Shown in pieces: positions 60,401-64,000 of a stretch of 64,000 nucleotides of DNA (position 1 is the first letter of the stretch; the number at the start of each line of letters is the position of its first letter). This DNA is from Monocercomonoides exilis. Taxonomy: Eukaryota; Preaxostyla; Oxymonadida; Polymastigidae. The notes under the pieces were generated by a model, which was given only the letters and a program-made list of their open reading frames with translations, searched no databases and was not told the origin of the DNA. The translations under genes were made by a program, and so were the position numbers. The stretch spans positions 1,659,501 to 1,723,500 of the forward strand of contig LSRY02000004.1 in assembly GCA_001643675.2 (NCBI GenBank). The letters are read 5' to 3'.

Positions 60401-61014
60401 AGAATAAATAACTTCACTTACTCTATTGCTTGTAGCTCCTGCAACAATGTTTATAAGAATCCAGTAACATGAAACCTATTTTCAAAATATTACGAAATGT
60501 TGAAGAATAAAATCAGCAAACGATTATAGCTTCATTTGATGATTTCTGAAGTAAATACTGAAGTTTTGTCAAGATATCATGATCAAACAAACGATTCTGA
60601 ACTCCTTTCTTCAAATCTGAAAAATAAAAAAACCAAAATCAGTCATATCAAATTATATGCAAGCTCACACCATGCTCACTCATAACTCGTAATCGCAATA
60701 ATGAATTTATAACAGTTGTTTCATCTGATGATGACAAATTTTGGATGTTTTCATCAATCTCTGCTTCCTTATGTTCGCGAAAAAAATATTGTTAAAACTT
60801 CAAATAACCAGATGCATACAGCAGGGAGAGGTTTTTTATCATTTTTTTCAGATTTCGATAGCATTCTGCAATTTGATAGTTTTTCACTTCTCGAGGTAGA
60901 GCGGAGACTTAAAGCAAAATCTTTATTGGACTCATTGGCCAAAGACGATATTTTTTCACCATAAAATGAGGAAAAGCGAGATGTTTTAAGCTGATTTTTG
61001 TTGAAATCAGCCAT
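57477..61014 (-). CDS. Divergent ARM-repeat, importin-alpha-like protein
   Basis: Six exons on the complement: 61014-60820, 60767-60671, 60616-60522, 60475-60422, 60239-59043, 58877-57477. They total 3,039 nt (1,012 residues plus TAA) with all phases matching. ARM-like helices include VSCYWILINIVAGATSNRAI (matching the importin-alpha W-LTNIA-G motif), FDECLFFLSNISLILQDRP, LIAKAAAQLFFSISYMTHP and IAVDALGTVGNISR. A basic N-terminal segment precedes them. A Ser/Thr/Pro/Gln-rich loop of about 100 residues, and later a Lys/Arg run followed by an Asp/Glu run, are inserted. Importin-alpha proteins carry NLS cargo into the nucleus with importin-beta; I see no clear importin-beta-binding domain, so another ARM scaffold is equally possible. 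The first exon begins 88 bp from the divergent NHL gene. Confidence 0.75.
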
Positions 61015-61102
61015 ATGATTGCTTCCACAAAAGAGAAAAATGAAAAAAATTAATGATCTGAATATACCATTATTATTTTATTTATTTTTGTTTAAACAAA
61101 TT
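61015..61102. promoter_or_regulatory. Short divergent intergenic region (likely bidirectional promoter)
   Basis: Only 88 bp separate the ATG of the minus-strand ARM-repeat gene from the ATG of the plus-strand NHL gene. It is AT-rich, with an ATTATTATTTTATTTATTTT stretch and no recognisable motif. Shared promotion is inferred from geometry. Confidence 0.5.
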
Positions 61103-64000
61103 ATGAGCTTGGTGTGCAAAACCCTCTGCGGTAGTCGAAAAACAGGATGCACAGATGGAATGAGGGTTTGAAAATTTATTTTTTAGTTAATTTTACATGT
61201 TTTGCAATATATTTTTTAGGATGATGTTCGATTCAGCAGGCCTATTGGTTCTTGTTTACTACCAGAGGGGGATATGTTGTTGTCAGATTCGAGAAATAAT
61301 GCATTACGAAAGATTTCACTGGATGGAAGATGCGGTTTGCACCTTTTCCGTTTTTGCTTTTTTTTCAAAAATCATATTTAAAAAAATGAACAGAGACTAT
61401 TGCACCTTCAATAACTCGATCTCATCTTCTTGAACCAACAGGATTGGCAATGTCAATGTCTGGAGATTCTGTATTTATTTGCGATTCAGGTCACAACAGG
61501 ATACGACAATTTATATTTCAAACTAACACTCTAATTTCGTATGCTGGGAATGGCAAAAGAGGGAAAAAAGATGGTCGCTGTGCTCTTGCACAGTTCAATA
61601 ATCCCATTGCTTTATGTGTTTGTACGGATGGAGCCTTGATTGTTTGCGATGAAGGTAATCATTGCATTCGACATATTAGCCCCAAGGGCATTGTATCAAC
61701 AATAGCAGGAAGATCAGATATTTCTGAAGGAGGACACGAAGATGGATCTATTGAAGTCGCTCAATTTAATAAGCCTAGTGGAGTTTGCTTAAGATCTGAT
61801 GGCACATTGTTTATTGCTGATCGTCTTAACAATTGCATCAGAATGATTCGAGGACAAACAGTTACAACTGTGGCAGGTTACCCTAAAAAGGCTGGGTATT
61901 GCGATGGGAGTACGCTTATTTCGCAAAATAGTCCTAAAAAGTCTGCAGAGAGTGCAGTTTCTACGCAAAGTCTTGCGCCTCTTGCACTGTTTAATCAGCC
62001 CAGCTATCTTGCAATTGCATCTGATGGGGGCATTCTTGTTGTTGACAGCGGCAATAGTGCAATAAGGAGAATATCAGCAGATTTAGAAAGAGTTGACACG
62101 ATTGCAGGAAGCAGGCCCTTTAGAGCAAATGATATGGAAGCTGATTGGAGTGGAGGAACATGCAATTCGACTGAAATGCTGATGATGATGACGATGATGG
62201 GAGCATCGTCAACAAGAGGATCTTCAGGGTTAGTATTTTCGTCACCCAGATCACCCAGATCTCCCACTTCTTTCGGCACTAAAGCAGAAATGACTGTTAC
62301 AACCGGAGTGAAAGCAAAAGGAGAAAGCGGGTTTTGCGATGGGCCAGCACTTGGTGGTTGTTTGATGAACCAGCCAAGATCTTTGTGTCTGGTCGGCTGT
62401 GGCATTGTTGTTGTTGACAGCGGAAATCACGCTGTTCGGATGCTGCAATTTGAAGATTATAACGATGGAGATGAATTGCAGAGAAAGAGAGCAGAAGAAC
62501 AGAAAGCAAGAGACAGAAAAACGATTGAAAAATTTGAAGAAGAAGAAATAGAATGTGACTCAGAATCTTTCAAAAAGACAAGCCAATACAAAACAAAAAT
62601 CAAAGAGCCTCGAAGTGAAAGAGCGGATGATAAAAGCAGTCAACTTACACAAGATTATTACTCAAACGAAATGGAAACAACAAATGATGATTTAAGAACA
62701 AATGAAAAGGGAAAAGAAGCTCGCTCATCGTTTCAATGCGAAGTTGATAAAAAAATAAAAACAAAGAGAGCTGAGTCAGCAGAGCACAAACAAAATGAAG
62801 CTCAGTTTGCTGTGCTTGTTGAACAGGAACTGGAGATTATCGAAGAAGAGCTGAATTATTTGAAGCAGGCAGGTGAAAGCGCAGAAGCAGAGTCAAGTAC
62901 AAATTCAGAAGTCCATCTCTTCATGACAGACAGAGAGAAACGAATTTTGGCTCGGACACGGGCAGCTCGAGAAAAAGGACCAATGAAAGATTATCACACA
63001 AAAGCAAATGATCTCAAAGAAAAAGAAAAGGAAAAAGAGAAAGAGAAAGAAGACAGTCAAAATTCTCTGCCTCTTTCTGCAAATGAAAATACATCTGCGA
63101 TAACTTCGCAAAATAGTTTGATGCAATCAACAAGTTCACAATACAGCAATGATTCTGTTGAATCACAAAAAGGAAAAAAAGTCGCACCAATCACTCGCCC
63201 GAAATCTGTAACATACAAGCAACTATCTCAGCGTTCATCTGCTTCCTTAGCACCCAAAAGCTTGGCTACAAATGCTGAAAATTCACGAAAGAAGCCAAAT
63301 AAAGAAAACGAAACGAGCAGTTCTTCAAATGTTCCATTGAATTCACAAAAAAGAGCAAAGGCCGTTCCAAATATACCATTGCCACCTGAAAGCAACTCTT
63401 TAAGTTCTCAAAAGATTCCACCACAATCAACCGACTCAGCTTCTTTTTCTTCTGATATTTGTCGTTCACGTCCACCTTCAAATACGTTGCCCAATAACAT
63501 TCCACAAACAAACTCACACCACTCACAGGATAGCTCACGTGTTTCAATCGGACGGGAATCTCCTTCAATCTCTCCGGTTGGTACTCCTCACACACAACGC
63601 TGCCTATCTCCTGTCTCCACATTTTCTCGCTCATCGAAGCACTCACGAACGAACTCCCGTTCTAACTCTGTTTCACGTTCTTCGTCTCCTTCTCCATCTC
63701 CTTCTGCGTCCTACCGTTTTTCTGTTACTTCTTCACCTCCCAGCTCATACTCTTCTCCTCTTCCTCGTTCGCATCGCCATCAATCACCTCTCTCAATTCC
63801 TCTGTCATTTTCGACGCCTCCTCGCAGAATGGAGGTCACTTCACTTCATCCTTCAGCCAGCCCATCAGTGACATTCGCTACAACCCAATCAAAGCTGTCT
63901 TCAACACAAAATCCCACACTTACTCCAGCTGAATTCACACACTCTTCTATTTCTAATCTTAGCTACATTAAACTTCCCCAGCTACCTGGAAATGTCATTC
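61103..64000 (+). CDS. NHL-repeat (beta-propeller) protein, 3' partial
   Basis: Exons 61103-61165, 61220-61334 and 61442 to beyond the window, with GT-AG introns in phases 0 and 1. The frame is open to the end. NHL blades are regular: RFSRPIGSCLLPEGDMLLSD, SGDSVFICDSGHNRIRQF, FNNPIALCVCTDGALIVCDE, FNKPSGVCLRSDGTLFIADR, FNQPSYLAIASDGGILVVDS and NQPRSLCLVGCGIVVVDSGN, each followed by a NxxIR or HAVR strand and often TIAG. That is six blades in about 450 residues, with low-complexity loops in blades 5 and 6. After the propeller comes Lys/Glu-rich coil (VLVEQELEIIEEELNYLKQA) and then Ser/Pro/Arg-rich sequence running off the edge. There is no signal peptide. NHL propellers bind RNA or protein; no RING, B-box or other partner domain is seen in the visible part. 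Confidence 0.88.

Overview
The window is eukaryotic nuclear DNA: AT-rich, with genes split by many short GT-AG introns (mostly 42-250 nt, with recurring GTTTGC and GTATNN donors), standard stop codons and a type II tRNA-Leu. Several genes point to a flagellated protist (Tubby, an EFCAB10-like protein, an IQCH-like ATP-grasp fragment). A giant beta-helix surface protein with a C-terminal kinase-like domain and long serine or glutamate/lysine low-complexity insertions fit a metamonad such as an oxymonad (Preaxostyla). That placement is inference; no marker gene in the window proves it.

Layout. 1-20 kb, plus strand: a two-RRM protein with an enormous serine-rich tail (start lies before the window), an unrecognised 10-exon protein with propeller-like strands, a 1.7k-residue coiled-coil protein, and a 10-exon Tubby protein that may be spliced to the coiled-coil gene. 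20.4-27.3 kb, minus strand: a 2,224-residue myotubularin relative that lacks the catalytic Arg and is split by an insertion of about 1,300 residues.

27.8-45.9 kb is a transposon-damaged locus. A large beta-helix/kinase-like receptor gene (start 30627, end 45914) has a decayed pogo-like element ending 10 bp before its ATG. A second pogo-like element with an apparently intact, intron-containing transposase sits in its coding sequence, and a third, unrelated TIR element of 5.1 kb is nested in the second and carries fragments of host-like genes. TA target duplications and reading-frame arithmetic agree on the order of insertion.

45.9-56.5 kb is gene-poor: two related MITEs, a decayed hAT transposase, an inverted truncated paralogue of the receptor tail, a hairpin MITE sharing its TIR with the 5.1 kb element, and a small EFCAB10-like gene. 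56.5-64 kb: a possible small coiled-coil exon, tRNA-Leu(TAA), an ARM-repeat importin-alpha-like gene (minus) and, divergent from it across 88 bp, an NHL-repeat gene running off the end.

Themes: phosphoinositide binding (Tubby and a pseudo-myotubularin, convergent neighbours), flagellar or ciliary proteins, and heavy TA-targeting transposon activity in one surface-receptor locus.
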